Origin: AP-15 sp963799085
GTDB taxonomy: Bacteria > Pseudomonadota > Alphaproteobacteria > ATCC43930 > CGMCC-115725
Length of the DNA: 64,000 nucleotides
Reading direction: 5' to 3'
Assembly (NCBI GenBank): GCA_963799085.1
Contig: CAWCWA010000004.1
Coordinates: 181,313-245,312, forward strand
Within the stretch, counting starts at the first letter, position 1, and each line of letters opens with the position of its first letter. This document shows positions 1 to 8,397 of the stretch, in pieces. A model generated the notes under the pieces. It saw only the letters and a list, made by a program, of their open reading frames with translations. It was not told the origin of the DNA and did no database searches. The translations under genes and the position numbers were made by a program.

Positions 1-60
1 GGCGGCAAGAAAATGATGCGCCCGCCGCCAGACGCGAGGCCGCCGCTGACCTCGGCCAGG

Positions 61-150
61 TCCACGCGGGTGAGCCAGCGGCGGGCATGCCAGGCGATCG
101 GCGCGGACCGCAGTTCGGTGGGTTACCGCCGCCGGCGACCCGATGATGGC
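61..150 (+). pseudogene. IS3-family transposase (OrfB) fragment
   Basis: The plus-strand translation here reads VSQRRACQAIGADRSSVGYR followed by RRPDD. This matches the helix-turn-helix start of IS3-family OrfB transposases (pattern SxRRACxxxGxxRSSxxYRxRRPDD). Only about 30 residues are recognisable. The catalytic DDE core that should follow is replaced by reverse-oriented IS1380 sequence from about 159, so this is a decayed remnant. Whether homology continues left of base 61 cannot be judged inside this window. The family call rests on one short motif; the opposite strand reads as an unrelated short open stretch. Confidence 0.5.
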
Positions 151-158
151 CTCATATA

Positions 159-904
159 TCAGCTGTTCGTGGGCAAACCCCGCGTCAGCGCGCAACAAGA
201 TGCGCACCCGCGGCCAGCGGGCGCGGATGTCGCCGATGATGCGTGCGACCTCCTCGACCGCCCCAGCGCTGGCATCGATAATGGAACGACGCAATTTGGC
301 CGCCAACAGATGCCGGCCGCAAAAAATGTAAAAGCGGCAGCAGTCGTAATAGCCGTGGAAGAAGCGCCTCTCCTGGTCCCCGTGCAGCGGGTCATCGGTG
401 GCATCGAGATCGAGGATGATCTGCCGCGGGGGACGGACGTGGGCATTGACAAACAGATCAACCAGCAGAGCTTCGATCGGCTGCGGATCGTGCCCGATCT
501 TGTGACAGGGCTTCGACGCCGGCTTGCCCAATTCGAGCCGGTTGAGCGTCGATTTGCCGGCCACCGGCGCACAGTTCTTGCGCCGTGCCACAAGCTTGCC
601 GGCCAGCACCGCCATTATCGGGTCATGGCGCAGATCGTCATGGTCGAGCACGTCCTCGTAGCCCAGCGCGATGCCGAAGATGCGCTGGCCGACCAGCGTT
701 GCCACCTTATGCTCGACTAGCTCCGGCGACCGGCTGTCGGTGAAGCACCGGGCAAAGCAATCGATCAGCCCAAGGCCCGATCGCTCGCTCCCAACAGAAC
801 GGCGCCGGCATCCGAGGTGATCTTGCCGCCATCAAATCCAGCCACCACTGAGCGCCCTTCGACGCGTGCAGATTCGAATAGCTCCGCGCTACATTCTGTT
901 GGCA
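159..904 (-). pseudogene. IS1380-family transposase, frameshifted and 3'-truncated
   Basis: The protein starts MPTECSAELF and carries the N-terminal IS1380 pattern (VVAGFDGGKITSDAGAVLL). After ASDRALG at about 767 the frame breaks; restoring one base continues it as LIDCFARCFTDSRSPELVEH. The body keeps APVAGKSTLNRLEL, the first catalytic-aspartate region LDLDATDDPLHG, FHGYYDCC and LRADAGFAHEQL with the second aspartate. It then loses similarity at about 159, so the C-terminal part with the DDE glutamate is gone. About 250 of the usual 430 or more residues remain. It cannot encode an active transposase. Confidence 0.85.
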
Positions 905-1003
905 TCGGACTCCCCTTTACCTGAGACAAACCGTTGAACCAACACGAGTTTCTCGGAAACCGAGCCCCGGTGCACCTATCCCGCATGTGAAATCCGGGCT
1001 AGC
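159..1003 (-). mobile_element. Truncated IS1380-family insertion sequence
   Basis: The element reads on the minus strand from about 1003, where a GC-rich end containing gcccggatttcacatgcggg may be the outer terminus. A leader with a good ribosome site (AGGTAAAGGGGAG) follows, then the transposase start at 904. The 3' half of the element is missing: IS1380 similarity stops near 159, next to an IS3-family remnant on the other strand. No matching distal end is visible, so the element is not autonomous. The exact outer boundary is inferred, not seen as a repeat pair. Confidence 0.7.
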
Positions 1004-1436
1004 GCGGGTTCCGATCAGGTTGCATAACCGGCCATGGTTTTTATCTTTTCGAATCTACCCGATCGGAAACCGCTCTAAGCTCAGCCCCGGCATCGCAACG
1101 AGCCGGGACGTTGCGCGCAATCGGCGGCTTCGCGCCCCGCCCCGTTGCAGCACCGAGCCGGGCAGGCTCAAATGGCCAACCGACTCTATTCGTCCCTGGA
1201 TGAAGAAGGGGCTCAGGTCAGTGCGTCCATATCGGTGCCACGGAGCGGGATCTGACGACGCTCTCGTTCGGCTTTCTACCGTCGCAACCCGGCTCACGGG
1301 CCGTCTAGTTCAAAGCGACGGTCGGAAAAGTCATGCTCGTTCCGATTTTACGCGATCCGACCTCGAGAACCTCCTCCCCGAAGGCCTAGAATTTGCCTCG
1401 ATCGAAATCGCGGCAGGGGCCGCGCAAGGACGGCGC
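1004..1436. other. Stretch without a recognised gene
   Basis: This stretch lies between the IS1380 end and the stop of the yifB/NepR-like frame. Plus-strand open frames run through it, but their translations resemble no family and their 3' part is antisense to the NepR-like domain. I saw no tRNA, hairpin followed by Ts, or clear promoter. It may be eroded intergenic DNA next to the IS insertion. Confidence 0.4.
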
Positions 1437-1691
1437 TCAGGGCGCTGTCGATTCCGGCGAACTGCACTCCTCAGGCTCGTCGAGCAGATTGCACAAACGT
1501 GCCGGCACGGGCTCGTCGAGAACGTGACCGTAAAGTGCGCGCAGCAAGTCTTCGCCATGCGTCAGACCGTCGAGAAAGGCTCGAATGCTGCTCTCCAACG
1601 CGGGGCGGCCGCGCTGTGCCAGGCAACATAGACGTTCGTCCGACAGCCGCGGCGTCCTCGCCCGCGTTCGGTGTCCGCCAGTCCTGCGCAT
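1437..1691 (-). CDS. NepR-like anti-sigma factor domain protein (possible separate gene)
   Basis: The last 84 residues of the frame that also contains YifB look like an independent small protein. An ATG sits at 1691, and the C-terminal half reads GEDLLRALYGHVLDEPVP followed by ARLCNLLDE. This fits the NepR signature (LRxLYxxVxxEPVPxRxxxLL). NepR proteins are alphaproteobacterial anti-sigma factors that hold EcfG-type general stress sigma factors until phosphorylated PhyR displaces them. No phyR or ecfG lies nearby, so this may be a stand-alone paralogue. The ribosome site is weak (GAGTTGG). The domain call is fairly firm; separate translation is inferred. Confidence 0.6.
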   Translation of the reverse strand: MRRTGGHRTRARTPRLSDERLCCLAQRGRPALESSIRAFLDGLTHGEDLLRALYGHVLDEPVPARLCNLLDEPEECSSPESTAP

Positions 1692-3353
1692 GACCAACTC
1701 GAAAGTTAAATTCGTTCCATCCTGGTCGACTATGTTACAAAGGGCAAACGGCGTGTAACACCAAACGATCCAACAGACTGCGGCTGTATCGCTATGCAGG
1801 ATTCGCATGACGCGCTGATCGGTCACCCCGAGGGGGATTCTGTCGGTGGGCGCGACGAGGCGGCGATAGCTGAGCGCCTCGGCCACGTGAGGCCGACCGA
1901 CGGCGGTGACGCCCTCGAGGTCGGCGAGCGTGCGCGCCACGCGCAGCACCCGATGATAGCCCCGCGCCGACAACCGCAACCGCTCGGCGGCGCGGGTGAG
2001 AAGCGCGCGTCCGCCCGCCTCCGGCGTGGCGACATCATCTAGTAGCGCTCCGTCGGCCTCGGCATTGGTCCGGATCGGCCGTTCGCCCGACAAGCCAGCA
2101 TAGCGCGCCGCCTGCCGGGCGCGCGCTGTCGCCACGCGCACGGCCACGGCGGCGCTGTCCTCGGCCGGCGGGGGCAGGGCGAGATCGGCGGCCGAAACCG
2201 CCGGCACGTCGATGTGCAGATCGATGCGGTCGAGCAATGGGCCCGACAGCCTCCCCTGGTATTCCTCGGCGCAGCGCGGTGCCCGGCTACATGCGGCATC
2301 GGCGAGACGGCCGCAGCGGCACGGGTTCATCGCCGCGATCAGCTGAAATCGTGCGGGATAAGTGACGTGTCCTGCGGCGCGGGCGACGGTGACGCGACCG
2401 GTCTCGAGCGGCTGGCGCAGCGCTTCAAGTGCGGCGCGGTTGAATTCCGGCAGTTCATCAAGAAAGAGCACACCTTGATGCGCTAACGAGATCTCCCCGG
2501 GACGCGCTCGCGTGCCGCCACCGACCAGTGCCGGCAACGAAGCGGAATGGTGCGGTTCGCGAAACGGCCGCTCGCGCGAAAGCCCAGCGCTTCGCAGACC
2601 GCCGGCTACCGATTGGATCATCCCCAGTTCCAGCGCCTCGGCCGGTTCGAGCGGCGGCAGCAGCGCCGGCAGCCGCGCGGCGAGCATCGACTTCCCGGCC
2701 CCTGGCGGTCCGATCATCAACAAATTGTGGCCACCCGCCGCGGCGATTTCGAGGGCGCGCTTGGCGCTCTCCTGACCCTTGACGTCCTTCAGGTCAAGAC
2801 CCGCCGAGCGCGACGGGGCGAGTTTTGGCACGGGCGGCGGCAATATTTGCGAGCCCTTGAAATGATTGACGATCGCCAGCAGGCTCGGCGCTGCGACAAT
2901 CTCGATGTCGGCCCAGGCCGCCTCGCCGCCGCACGCCGTGGGACAGATGACGCCAAGCCCCCGCTCCGCCGCGGCGAGCGCGGCAAGCAACACGCCCGCA
3001 ACCCCCGTAATCGCTCCGTCGAGCGACAATTCGCCGAGTACGAGGTAGCCGCCCAACTCGTCGGCCGGCAGCACCTCCATCGCGGTCAGCAGCCCCAGCG
3101 CGATCGGCAGATCGAAGTGGCTGCCTTCCTTGAGCACGTCGGCCGGGGCGAGGTTGACCGTGATGCGTTTGGGCGGCAGCGCGAGACCCAGCGAATTGAG
3201 CGCAGAGCGGACCCGTTCGCGGGACTCGGCGACGGCTTTATCCGGGAGGCCGACGACGGTGAAGGTCGGCAGCCCGGACGCGATCGTTACCTGGGTTTCG
3301 ACCTCGATCACATCGACGCCATGAAATGCGACTGTCCGAACCCGCGCGATCAT
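1437..3353 (-). CDS. yifB: YifB/ComM-type Mg-chelatase-like AAA ATPase, with C-terminal extension
   Basis: YifB (ComM) is an AAA+ ATPase of the Mg-chelatase superfamily; in naturally competent bacteria ComM is a helicase aiding branch migration of incoming DNA. The start chosen is MIARVRTVAFHG at 3353, the conserved N-terminus. Visible parts are the Lon-like N-domain (ASGLPTFTVVGLPDKAVAES), Walker A GPPGAGKSML near residue 224, Walker B VLFLDELPEF, a cysteine cluster (NPCRCG) and the C-terminal HVAEALSYRR at about residue 498, where the family normally ends. The frame stays open for another 140 residues: about 56 of low-complexity sequence, then a NepR-like domain. A lost stop or indel near 1855 may explain this. 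Reading continues on the same strand as gmhA, 144 bases away. Confidence 0.88.
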   Translation of the reverse strand: MIARVRTVAFHGVDVIEVETQVTIASGLPTFTVVGLPDKAVAESRERVRSALNSLGLALPPKRITVNLAPADVLKEGSHFDLPIALGLLTAMEVLPADELGGYLVLGELSLDGAITGVAGVLLAALAAAERGLGVICPTACGGEAAWADIEIVAAPSLLAIVNHFKGSQILPPPVPKLAPSRSAGLDLKDVKGQESAKRALEIAAAGGHNLLMIGPPGAGKSMLAARLPALLPPLEPAEALELGMIQSVAGGLRSAGLSRERPFREPHHSASLPALVGGGTRARPGEISLAHQGVLFLDELPEFNRAALEALRQPLETGRVTVARAAGHVTYPARFQLIAAMNPCRCGRLADAACSRAPRCAEEYQGRLSGPLLDRIDLHIDVPAVSAADLALPPPAEDSAAVAVRVATARARQAARYAGLSGERPIRTNAEADGALLDDVATPEAGGRALLTRAAERLRLSARGYHRVLRVARTLADLEGVTAVGRPHVAEALSYRRLVAPTDRIPLGVTDQRVMRILHSDTAAVCWIVWCYTPFALCNIVDQDGTNLTFELVMRRTGGHRTRARTPRLSDERLCCLAQRGRPALESSIRAFLDGLTHGEDLLRALYGHVLDEPVPARLCNLLDEPEECSSPESTAP

Positions 3354-3497
3354 GCCGCAATCCGCCGTTGAACGCGCGGCGATTGTATGTGCACGCACGC
3401 GCCAACGCTAGCCGCGAATCGTCCGGCTTTCTACGCCCGACCTGGCGGCAATCTCCTGGGAGACAAACCTGCGGGCAGCCCGGCGCTTCCTCCCCGC

Positions 3498-4091
3498 TCA
3501 AGCGTTCGGCGGAAACAGGCGCTCCTCGACGAGTCCGCACACGATGTGACCGGCCGTGATGTGAACCTGCTGGATGAGCGGCGTCACTTCCGAGGGGGCG
3601 TAGAGGCAGAGATCACAACGTCCGACCATCTCGCCGCCGGTCCCGCCGGTAAAGCCTATGACGGCGAGTCCCTTGGCGCGCGCCGCCGCAATCGCCCGCA
3701 AAATATTCGGGGACCGGCCCGAAGTCGAAATCGCGACAAGGACATCGCCCGAGGCGCCGAGGCCTAGGATCTGGCGTTCAAACAGCCGTTCATAGCCGTA
3801 GTCGTTGCCGATCGCGGTAAGGACCGAGCTGTCCGTGGTCAGCGCGAGGGCAGCGGCTGGCGCCCGGTCATAATTGAGCCGCGAGAGCAGCTCGCCGGCG
3901 ATATGCTGTGCGTCGGCCGCACTTCCGCCATTGCCGGCGAGCAGCACCTTTCCCCCCTTGGCGAGCGAAACCGCGATCATGTCGGCGATGTCGGCCAGGG
4001 TGCGGCAAAAGAACGGATCGTCGATTGCCGCCTGGAGCGCGTCGCGCGACTGGATCAGATAGTCCCGAATCGCCGGCAAGGACGGGCTCAC
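3498..4091 (-). CDS. gmhA: Sedoheptulose-7-phosphate isomerase GmhA
   Basis: The enzyme converts sedoheptulose 7-phosphate to D-glycero-manno-heptose 7-phosphate, the first step of LPS core heptose synthesis. The 197-residue protein is a full-length SIS-domain enzyme with LAGNGGSAADAQHIAGEL (phosphate loop and metal-binding His), ISTSGRSPNIL, and QQVHITAGHIVC with the C-terminal metal-binding Gln and His. The start is a GTG at 4091 directly next to the stop of the upstream lipoprotein gene, so translation is probably coupled. No other heptose gene (hldE, hldD) is adjacent. It belongs to a minus-strand run with the HAD phosphatase, which could be a partner phosphatase, though this is only suggested by position. 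Confidence 0.93.
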   Translation of the reverse strand: MSPSLPAIRDYLIQSRDALQAAIDDPFFCRTLADIADMIAVSLAKGGKVLLAGNGGSAADAQHIAGELLSRLNYDRAPAAALALTTDSSVLTAIGNDYGYERLFERQILGLGASGDVLVAISTSGRSPNILRAIAAARAKGLAVIGFTGGTGGEMVGRCDLCLYAPSEVTPLIQQVHITAGHIVCGLVEERLFPPNA

Positions 4092-4382
4092 TCAATCGCC
4101 GACAAAGGGCCTGTGGACTTCGCAATGGCCGTTGGCGGCGATGATTTCGCCCGGCACGGCCGACACCGAATTATCCACGGTGCGAACATCGGGGGTGGCG
4201 CAGAGCTGGTTGGCCAGCAAGTCGTTCACCTGCGGGTCGAAATTGTTGAATTCGATGAATTCGGGAGGAATGTTGCCCACTGGGTTGAGTGCGCTGACGC
4301 CGAAGCCGGGCTTCACCGGGATCTCGGGGGTGCATGAACAAAGGAGCAATTCAAGGATCGCCAGGGAGTAGAGCGCGCGCAT
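4092..4382 (-). CDS. Small putative lipoprotein
   Basis: This is a 96-residue protein with a short hydrophobic N-terminus and a near-lipobox (MRALYSLAILELLLCSC), so it probably becomes a lipid-anchored envelope protein after Lgt and signal peptidase II. The mature part is polar and mildly acidic, with PPEFIEFNNFDP and a cysteine pair (LCATPD, GHCEVHRP) that could form a disulfide. I recognise no domain. Its stop abuts the GTG of gmhA, which suggests co-translation and supports it being a real gene. The lipobox is imperfect (Cys at -2), so lipid attachment is uncertain. Confidence 0.6.
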   Translation of the reverse strand: MRALYSLAILELLLCSCTPEIPVKPGFGVSALNPVGNIPPEFIEFNNFDPQVNDLLANQLCATPDVRTVDNSVSAVPGEIIAANGHCEVHRPFVGD

Positions 4383-4449
4383 CGGAAATACCGGAACCCT
4401 AGTTTGTGGCGCGGAGTGTGCCTAGACCGCCGAGCGAGCGCAACTGCCG

Positions 4450-5085
4450 TCAGAGGCGTGCAACGGCGTCGGTCAAAGTGCGCACATCGGCGATGACTGC
4501 CGCTGCGCCCAGGCTTAGGAGACGCGCACCGTGTCCCGGCCGGCAGTGTCCACCGCCGCAAAAGCCGATCGCAGTCATCCCGGCCGCGACCGCAGCTTCG
4601 ATTCCGGCGGGGCTGTCCTCAACGACGAGGCAGCGCGCGGGCGCGGCACCCATTTGCAGCGCGGCGTGCTGGAACAGGTCGGGCGCTGGCTTGCCACATG
4701 CCACCATCGTCGCGCTGAACAGGTTTTCTCCGAACCGCGGCTCGAGTTTGCGGAGAACCTGGTCGAGGGAATTGCTCGAGGCGACGCAGTACGGCATCGG
4801 CAGCGCATCGAGCACCTTTTCGATGCCCTCGACCGCCGGCAAAGGGATCCGTTCGATTGCCGCGCCGACGCGATCGGCGTAGGAGGGCGGCCGCGAGCGT
4901 CGCCATTCGCGTTCAATGACCGCCAGCATGTCCGGGTCCGACATACCGAGAAAGCGCGCCGCAAGCTCCTCCGGCGTTACTTGGTAGCCGTAAGCCGCGA
5001 GAACCTCGGCATGGGCGCGATTGATGATCGGCTCGCTGTCGACCAGGACCCAATCGCAATCGAAGATGACGAGGTCCGGGGTCAT
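4450..5085 (-). CDS. HAD superfamily (IA) phosphatase
   Basis: This 211-residue haloacid-dehalogenase-like hydrolase has motif I FDCDWVLVDSE at residues 8-18, an alpha-helical cap, motif II VASSNS near residue 102, motif III lysine in ACGKPAPDLF and motif IV VVEDSPAGIEAA. It resembles sugar-phosphate phosphatases or phosphomutases of the YieH/GmhB-like cap-I type; the substrate cannot be read from sequence. Both nucleophile aspartates are present, but the residue after the second is Trp where the family almost always has Gly (DxDG). This may be a base error (tgg for ggg) or a real divergence. It lies two bases after the kinase gene and upstream of gmhA. Confidence 0.85.
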   Translation of the reverse strand: MTPDLVIFDCDWVLVDSEPIINRAHAEVLAAYGYQVTPEELAARFLGMSDPDMLAVIEREWRRSRPPSYADRVGAAIERIPLPAVEGIEKVLDALPMPYCVASSNSLDQVLRKLEPRFGENLFSATMVACGKPAPDLFQHAALQMGAAPARCLVVEDSPAGIEAAVAAGMTAIGFCGGGHCRPGHGARLLSLGAAAVIADVRTLTDAVARL

Positions 5086-5087
5086 GC

Positions 5088-6422
5088 CTATCCCGGCACC
5101 CCGGCTTCCGCGAGTGCGGCGACCTGACGGGCGGCAAGTGCGGCCTCGTCGAAATCGTCGATCAATTCGTGAAACAGCCGGTGCCAGTTGAGCCGGGCTT
5201 TCAGATGCATGAAGACCGAGCCCATCCCGATCGCAGCGCGGTCCATGAAGACGAATTCGCGCGGCGGGCGGATCCCGCCGAGTCGGCGGATGTCACGATG
5301 CACGGTTTCGGCGACCTCGCGACCATAGGCGCCGCTCGCCTTGTCCTGGATCGACCGCTCGCGGTCGTCGAGCAGCGGTCCGTAGACATAACGAGCCCAT
5401 AGGTTCAGGACCTCGATCATCTCGTTTGACACGTTGCCGAAGCCCCAACTTTGATAGGCGCGGACGGCGAGGTCGCGGTCGTCGCGTTCGAGCGCATGGT
5501 AGAGGTCGATAACCCCCCGGACAAAAGCCGACGGGAAGATGCGGATGCAGCCGTAATCGAGGAGGTTCACCGTACCGTCCGGCCGCACCGTGTAATTGCC
5601 GAGATGCGGGTCACCGTGGATCACGCCAAAACGGTAGAACGGCAGATACCAGGTGCGGAACATGTGCCGGGCGACGCGGTTGCGCCGGGCGAGCGGCTCC
5701 GCGCCGGTATCGAGGATAGAATCGCCGTCGAGCCAGGTCATCGTCAATAAGCGTCGGGTCGAGAGCTCGGCCCAGGGCGCTGGCACCGCGACGCCATGCT
5801 CATCGCCCAGGATCTTGCCGTAGAGCCGCATATGTGCGGCCTCGCGCTCGTAGTCGAGTTCTTCGCGCAGCCTCTCGGCAATCTCGGCATGGATTTCGGC
5901 GGTCGTGACCGCCCGGTCATAGCGTTCGTAGACCGCCATCGCCAGACGCAGCTGGCGCAGATCGGCTTCGACCGCCGAGGCCATGTCCGGGTACTGCAAT
6001 TTGCAGGCGAGTGTCGTGCCGTCGAGTGCGGTCGCCCGGTGGACCTGGCCGAGCGAGGCTGCGCGCAAAGCGGTCTTTTCAAAATCGCGGAACCGGCTCT
6101 GCCAGTCGGGACCCAACTCACTCGCCATGCGGCGCCGCACGAAGGGCCAGCCCATCGCCGGGGCGTTGGCCTGCAGCTGGACGAGTTCCTCGACATACTC
6201 CTTGGGCAGGGCCTCGGGGATCGTGGCGAGGAGCTGCGCCACTTTCATCAGCGGGCCCTTGATGCCGCCGAGCACGGTCTTCAGTTCGGCCGCGTGACGG
6301 CTTCGGTCCAAAGGAAGGCCCAGATAGCGTTCGCCGGCGAGCCGGGCGGCGAGCCCGCCCATAGCCGTCGACACCTGGGCGTAGCGCCTTACGCGCCCGG
6401 TGAAGGAATTGTCGTCGGCCAC
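5088..6422 (-). CDS. AarF/ABC1/UbiB-family atypical kinase
   Basis: A 444-residue ABC1 (ADCK/UbiB) family protein. It has the family-specific KxGQ-like N-terminal motif (GPLMKVAQLLATIPEALP), the alanine-rich loop AASLGQVHRA, the lysine-bearing LACKLQYPDM, the catalytic region VIHGDPHLGNYTV and the metal aspartate in LLDYGCIRIF. Members bind ATP and support ubiquinone and lipid metabolism; several alphaproteobacterial paralogues exist beyond UbiB. This copy lacks the C-terminal membrane helices typical of UbiB and no ubi gene is near, so I do not call it ubiB. Its stop is two bases before the HAD phosphatase start. Confidence 0.88.
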   Translation of the reverse strand: MADDNSFTGRVRRYAQVSTAMGGLAARLAGERYLGLPLDRSRHAAELKTVLGGIKGPLMKVAQLLATIPEALPKEYVEELVQLQANAPAMGWPFVRRRMASELGPDWQSRFRDFEKTALRAASLGQVHRATALDGTTLACKLQYPDMASAVEADLRQLRLAMAVYERYDRAVTTAEIHAEIAERLREELDYEREAAHMRLYGKILGDEHGVAVPAPWAELSTRRLLTMTWLDGDSILDTGAEPLARRNRVARHMFRTWYLPFYRFGVIHGDPHLGNYTVRPDGTVNLLDYGCIRIFPSAFVRGVIDLYHALERDDRDLAVRAYQSWGFGNVSNEMIEVLNLWARYVYGPLLDDRERSIQDKASGAYGREVAETVHRDIRRLGGIRPPREFVFMDRAAIGMGSVFMHLKARLNWHRLFHELIDDFDEAALAARQVAALAEAGVPG

Positions 6423-6432
6423 GCTGAGCCGA

Positions 6433-8247
6433 TTAGCCGAGGGCTTCCAACTCGTCGATCAAGCGGCTGATCACGCCGAGGCCCTTCGACCAGAAGGCCG
6501 AGTCGGTGGCATCGAGACCGAAGGGCGCCAGAAGTTCGCGATGCCGCAGCGTGCCCCCGGCGCGCAGCAAATCGAGGTAGCGCTCGGCAAAGCCCTGATG
6601 TGCGTCCTCGTAGACCGCGTAGAGCGAATTGACGAGGCAGTCGCCGAAGGCATACGCGTAGACGTAGAACGGCGTGTGGATGAAATGCGGAATGTAGGTC
6701 CAGTAGTGGCGATAGACGCCATCGAGCCGTATCGCCTGGCCAAGACTTTCGCGCTGAACGTCGAGCCAGATCTCGGCGATCCGGTCCGGCGTCAGTTCCG
6801 CCTCGCGCCGCTCGTCATGCACGCGTTCCTCGAAGGTCACGAAGGCGATCTGGCGGACGACCGTGTTCAGCATGTCCTCGACCTTGCCGGCGAGCATGAT
6901 CTTGCGCCGCAGCGGATCGGTCTCACGCGCTAGCAGGGCGCGGAACGTCAGCATCTCGCCAAAGACGGAGGCGGTTTCGGCCAAGGTCAACGGCGTATCC
7001 GACATCAGATAGCCCTGGGCGCCAGCCAAGACCTGATGCACGCCATGGCCGAGCTCGTGCGCCAGGGTCATAACATCGCGCACCCGCCCCTGGTAATTGA
7101 GCAAGAGATAGGGATGCGCGCTCGGCACGGTCGGATGGGCGAAAGCGCCCGTCGCCTTGCCCGGCCGCACCGGCGCGTCGATCCAGCGGCCGGAAAAGAA
7201 GCGGCCGCCGACCGCGGCGAGTTCTGGCGAAAATGCTCCATAGGCCTGGAGCACGGTCTCCCTGGCCTCTGACCAAGGGATCTTGCGGTCTTCGTCCTCG
7301 GGCAGGGGTGCGTTGCGGTCCCAGAAATCGAGCGCTTCGAGCCCGAACCAGCGCGACTTCAGCCGGTAGTAGCGGCGCGACAGGTCGGCGTAGCTCGCTC
7401 GTACCGCCGCGATGAGTGCGTCGACGACCTCGTCCTCGACAAAATTCGAAAGGTTGCGCGACGAGATCGGACGGGGGAACTTGCGCCAGCGATCCTCGAT
7501 TTCCTTGTCCTTGGCGAGCGTGTTGGTGATCAGGGCGAAGGTGCGGGTGTGCTTTCCCAGAACCTCGCCGATGCTGATTGCCGCCTCGCGCCGGATCTCG
7601 GGATCGCGCTCGGAGAGGAGGTCGAGCGCCTCGGGCTCAGTCAATTCCCGGCCGCGGAACGGAAAGCGCAGATCGGCGATGGTTTCGTCGAAGAGCCGGG
7701 TCCAGGCGGCGCGGCCGGCGACGTATTTTTCGTGCAGCAATTTTTCGATGTCATCGGAGAGCTGATGCGGTCGGAAGGCGCGTAAATCGCGCAGCCACGG
7801 TCGGTAATGCACCAGCGCCGGATCGGCCGCCTTGGCCGCGATGGTGTCGTCGTCGAGGCGGTTCAGTTCGAGGGTGAAGAACAGGAGGCGCGTCGAAATA
7901 GCGTTGATCCGCTCCTCCATCGTCTGAAAGAATTTACCGATTTCGGGGTCGGCGACATTGCCGGCATGGACCAGTGAGGCATAGCTCATGACCCGCCCGG
8001 CCACCTCCTGCAGCCTTTCGTAGGCGGCGACGGCCCCGCCCAAGGCAGCGCCCGACAGATCGGCGAGACGGCCCTCGTAACGTGCGGCAAACGCTTCGGC
8101 GTCGCCGGCGAGTTGCCGCAGATCGCGGGCCAGCGCCTCGCTGTCGCGGCCGGGGTAGAGGTCCGAGAGATCCCATTCCGGCAGCGGGCCCAACCCGGCT
8201 CTGCGCTCGGTGCCGCTCGCCTCTACCGCCGCCTGCATCTTTTTCAT
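6433..8247 (-). CDS. pepF: Oligoendopeptidase F, M3 family
   Basis: A cytoplasmic zinc metallopeptidase that cleaves oligopeptides. The 604-residue protein matches the usual PepF length. It has the M3 zinc motif HELGHGVHQ near residue 390 with the downstream glutamate in LAETASVFGEM, and the substrate-binding C-terminal tyrosine-rich segment HFIHTPFYVYAYAFGD. The start at 8247 (MKKMQAAVEAS) was chosen because GAGGCGGGCA precedes it and the N-terminus LPEWDLSDLYPG is canonical; the open frame upstream is antisense to fadD leader DNA. It diverges from the acyl-CoA ligase gene across a 150-base intergenic region and is followed by the AarF-type kinase. Confidence 0.93.
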   Translation of the reverse strand: MKKMQAAVEASGTERRAGLGPLPEWDLSDLYPGRDSEALARDLRQLAGDAEAFAARYEGRLADLSGAALGGAVAAYERLQEVAGRVMSYASLVHAGNVADPEIGKFFQTMEERINAISTRLLFFTLELNRLDDDTIAAKAADPALVHYRPWLRDLRAFRPHQLSDDIEKLLHEKYVAGRAAWTRLFDETIADLRFPFRGRELTEPEALDLLSERDPEIRREAAISIGEVLGKHTRTFALITNTLAKDKEIEDRWRKFPRPISSRNLSNFVEDEVVDALIAAVRASYADLSRRYYRLKSRWFGLEALDFWDRNAPLPEDEDRKIPWSEARETVLQAYGAFSPELAAVGGRFFSGRWIDAPVRPGKATGAFAHPTVPSAHPYLLLNYQGRVRDVMTLAHELGHGVHQVLAGAQGYLMSDTPLTLAETASVFGEMLTFRALLARETDPLRRKIMLAGKVEDMLNTVVRQIAFVTFEERVHDERREAELTPDRIAEIWLDVQRESLGQAIRLDGVYRHYWTYIPHFIHTPFYVYAYAFGDCLVNSLYAVYEDAHQGFAERYLDLLRAGGTLRHRELLAPFGLDATDSAFWSKGLGVISRLIDELEALG

Positions 8248-8397
8248 TGCCCGCCTCGATGATCGATCTCGCTTCCAGTCCCGCGAAAATATGGGAAGCG
8301 GCCCGGAGGTTTGCAGCCGCGATCGGCAGCCCGCCGCGGCCGCCGCATTCCGCGCCTGCCCGAAAAGGCTTAAACATGACGTGGGAGGGAGCCGCGA

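Noticed and set aside
1..150. A minus-strand open stretch (AWHARRWLTRVDLAEVSGG) leaving the left edge as a separate gene.
   Set aside because: The opposite strand gives a better match to IS3 OrfB, and too little sequence remains to support another gene.
1692..1860. An EcfG-type promoter (GGAAC-N16/17-CGTT) in front of the NepR-like domain.
   Set aside because: A GGAAC is present on the minus strand but no CGTT lies at the right spacing.
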